7,122 nt of DNA from the NCBI GenBank assembly GCA_029259995.1, contig JAJDEC010000298.1, positions 1-7,122 on the forward strand, read 5' to 3'. The notes beneath the pieces were generated by a model that was not told the origin of the DNA, made no database searches, and was given only the letters and a program-made list of their open reading frames with translations. This stretch comes from Phycisphaerae bacterium (GTDB lineage Bacteria; Planctomycetota; Phycisphaerae; UBA1845; UTPLA1). This document shows, piece after piece, positions 6,238 to 7,122 of the stretch (within the stretch, counting starts at the first letter, position 1; each line of letters opens with the position of its first letter). The translations under genes were made by a program, and so were the position numbers.

Positions 6238-7122
6238 ATGGCGAAACAAAGTGCCGGATTCGTACACGAACACATCGAAAAAGTCGTCATCGCGATTTGC
6301 GCGGGGTTCTTTGTCTTTACGATCTACTACGGCTTCGCCGCTGGTCGATTCAACGTCAACGAACAGTCGCCGGGCGATCTGATCAAGAGCGTCGGCGAGG
6401 CCGCGAATAACACGGCCGGCAAATACCTCGGCGACATCAGAGTGGCCGACGACTCCGGCGGCAACAAGGACGATGCCGCCGTTCAGAAGCTGCTCGACTG
6501 GTACGGCCCGAACCGCAAGCCGATCGGCGAAATCGCCGGCGTTTCCATGGATGTCGCCCGAGCGCAGTGGTTCCCGCCGTTGTTCGTGTCGACGACGCAA
6601 GTCAATGAGGAAGACAGGCACGACCTCGCCAAGCTGGTCGCTCCCGACGTGCCGGTCATCGCAATGGGAAAGAGTGTTCTCGAATTCCCGGCGGCGCAGG
6701 TACCACTGGAGAATGTCGGTGGCCGTGGCGCGGCTGCCGGAATCTCAAGACAAGTGAATTGGGTGGCAGTGGCGGCGCAAGTCGATCTCAAAGAGCAGGA
6801 GTTTCACTTCAGAACCCAAAAGTACCCGCAAACCTCCGCGATTGACATCGTCAAAGTGCATTTGCAGCGGCGCGATCGGGATGAGGAATGGCGCGGTTGG
6901 CAGGATGTCGATACGTGGCTCCCATTTGAGCCGCTTGAACGACCGACAGCGTCACAGGCTGTGGCCCTGCGCGACAAGGTCGTCCCTTTTCAGGAGTTGA
7001 TCGCTCGAACGGCGTTGCCGAAACGTATCGACGGCGATCGTATCGAGTACGACAAGATCCTGCCGTTTCTCGACGCACCGCCGCCGAAAGAAGGCGGCCT
7101 GGAGGGACGCGTCAAGGGCTGG
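6238..7122 (+). CDS. Single-pass membrane protein, third gene of the pilus-like operon (partial, runs off the right edge)
   Basis: The frame opens at the ATG at 6238 and runs 295 codons to the window end without a stop, so the C-terminus is missing. AAGGGA (6225-6230) lies 7 nt before the ATG. The protein starts with a short polar segment (MAKQSAGFVHEHIEK), then one membrane helix (about residues 16-34), and the rest is probably extracytoplasmic. A segment from about 174 to 230, starting NWVAVAAQVDLKEQEF and containing VKVHLQRRDRDEEWRGW, alternates strands and turns and ends in paired tryptophans, which could be an immunoglobulin- or fibronectin-III-like fold. That is a guess from pattern only. 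I do not recognise the family. By position it could stand where PilP or another platform component sits in classical pilM-N-O-P-Q operons. Codon use matches the two genes before it. Confidence 0.85.
   Translation, partial: MAKQSAGFVHEHIEKVVIAICAGFFVFTIYYGFAAGRFNVNEQSPGDLIKSVGEAANNTAGKYLGDIRVADDSGGNKDDAAVQKLLDWYGPNRKPIGEIAGVSMDVARAQWFPPLFVSTTQVNEEDRHDLAKLVAPDVPVIAMGKSVLEFPAAQVPLENVGGRGAAAGISRQVNWVAVAAQVDLKEQEFHFRTQKYPQTSAIDIVKVHLQRRDRDEEWRGWQDVDTWLPFEPLERPTASQAVALRDKVVPFQELIARTALPKRIDGDRIEYDKILPFLDAPPPKEGGLEGRVKGW

Overview
The window is GC-rich bacterial chromosomal DNA with no mobile element, CRISPR array, rRNA or tRNA that I can see. The gene style suggests a planctomycete or a close relative. 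Reasons are a very large PilM-type protein followed by long single-membrane-pass proteins that match no standard PilN/PilO exactly, weak or absent Shine-Dalgarno sites on some genes, and long structured leaders. This placement is inference from gene style; no marker gene is present to prove it.

Left part, minus strand (1-1194): purM, the phosphoribosylaminoimidazole (AIR) synthetase of purine biosynthesis, is complete. A second minus-strand gene appears to begin at position 18 and run off the left edge, with a good Shine-Dalgarno site and only six codons visible. Position 1195 to about 1636 is a divergent intergenic region with one short hairpin but no convincing promoter.

Middle (1637-2644): a plus-strand gene of unknown function, probably 193 residues from a TTG start, is followed by a 426-nt gap. 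The gap holds the best promoter candidate of the window (TTGACC-17-TACACT at 2384-2412), two hairpins in the predicted leader, and a small ORF whose TAA overlaps the ATG of the next gene.

Right part, plus strand (2645-7122): three co-directional genes, each with a Shine-Dalgarno site, look like one operon for a type IV pilus / type II secretion-like inner-membrane assembly platform. The first encodes a 735-residue protein whose N-terminal half is a complete actin-like PilM. It continues through an NLLP motif and a membrane helix into an extracytoplasmic domain, the layout expected of a PilM-PilN fusion. The second (408 residues) is a single-pass membrane protein with PilO-like architecture. 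The third is also a single-pass membrane protein and is cut by the right edge after 295 codons with no stop. Together they suggest a cytoplasmic actin-like ring covalently joined to its membrane partner, plus two further single-pass partners. The function is inferred from architecture, not shown.
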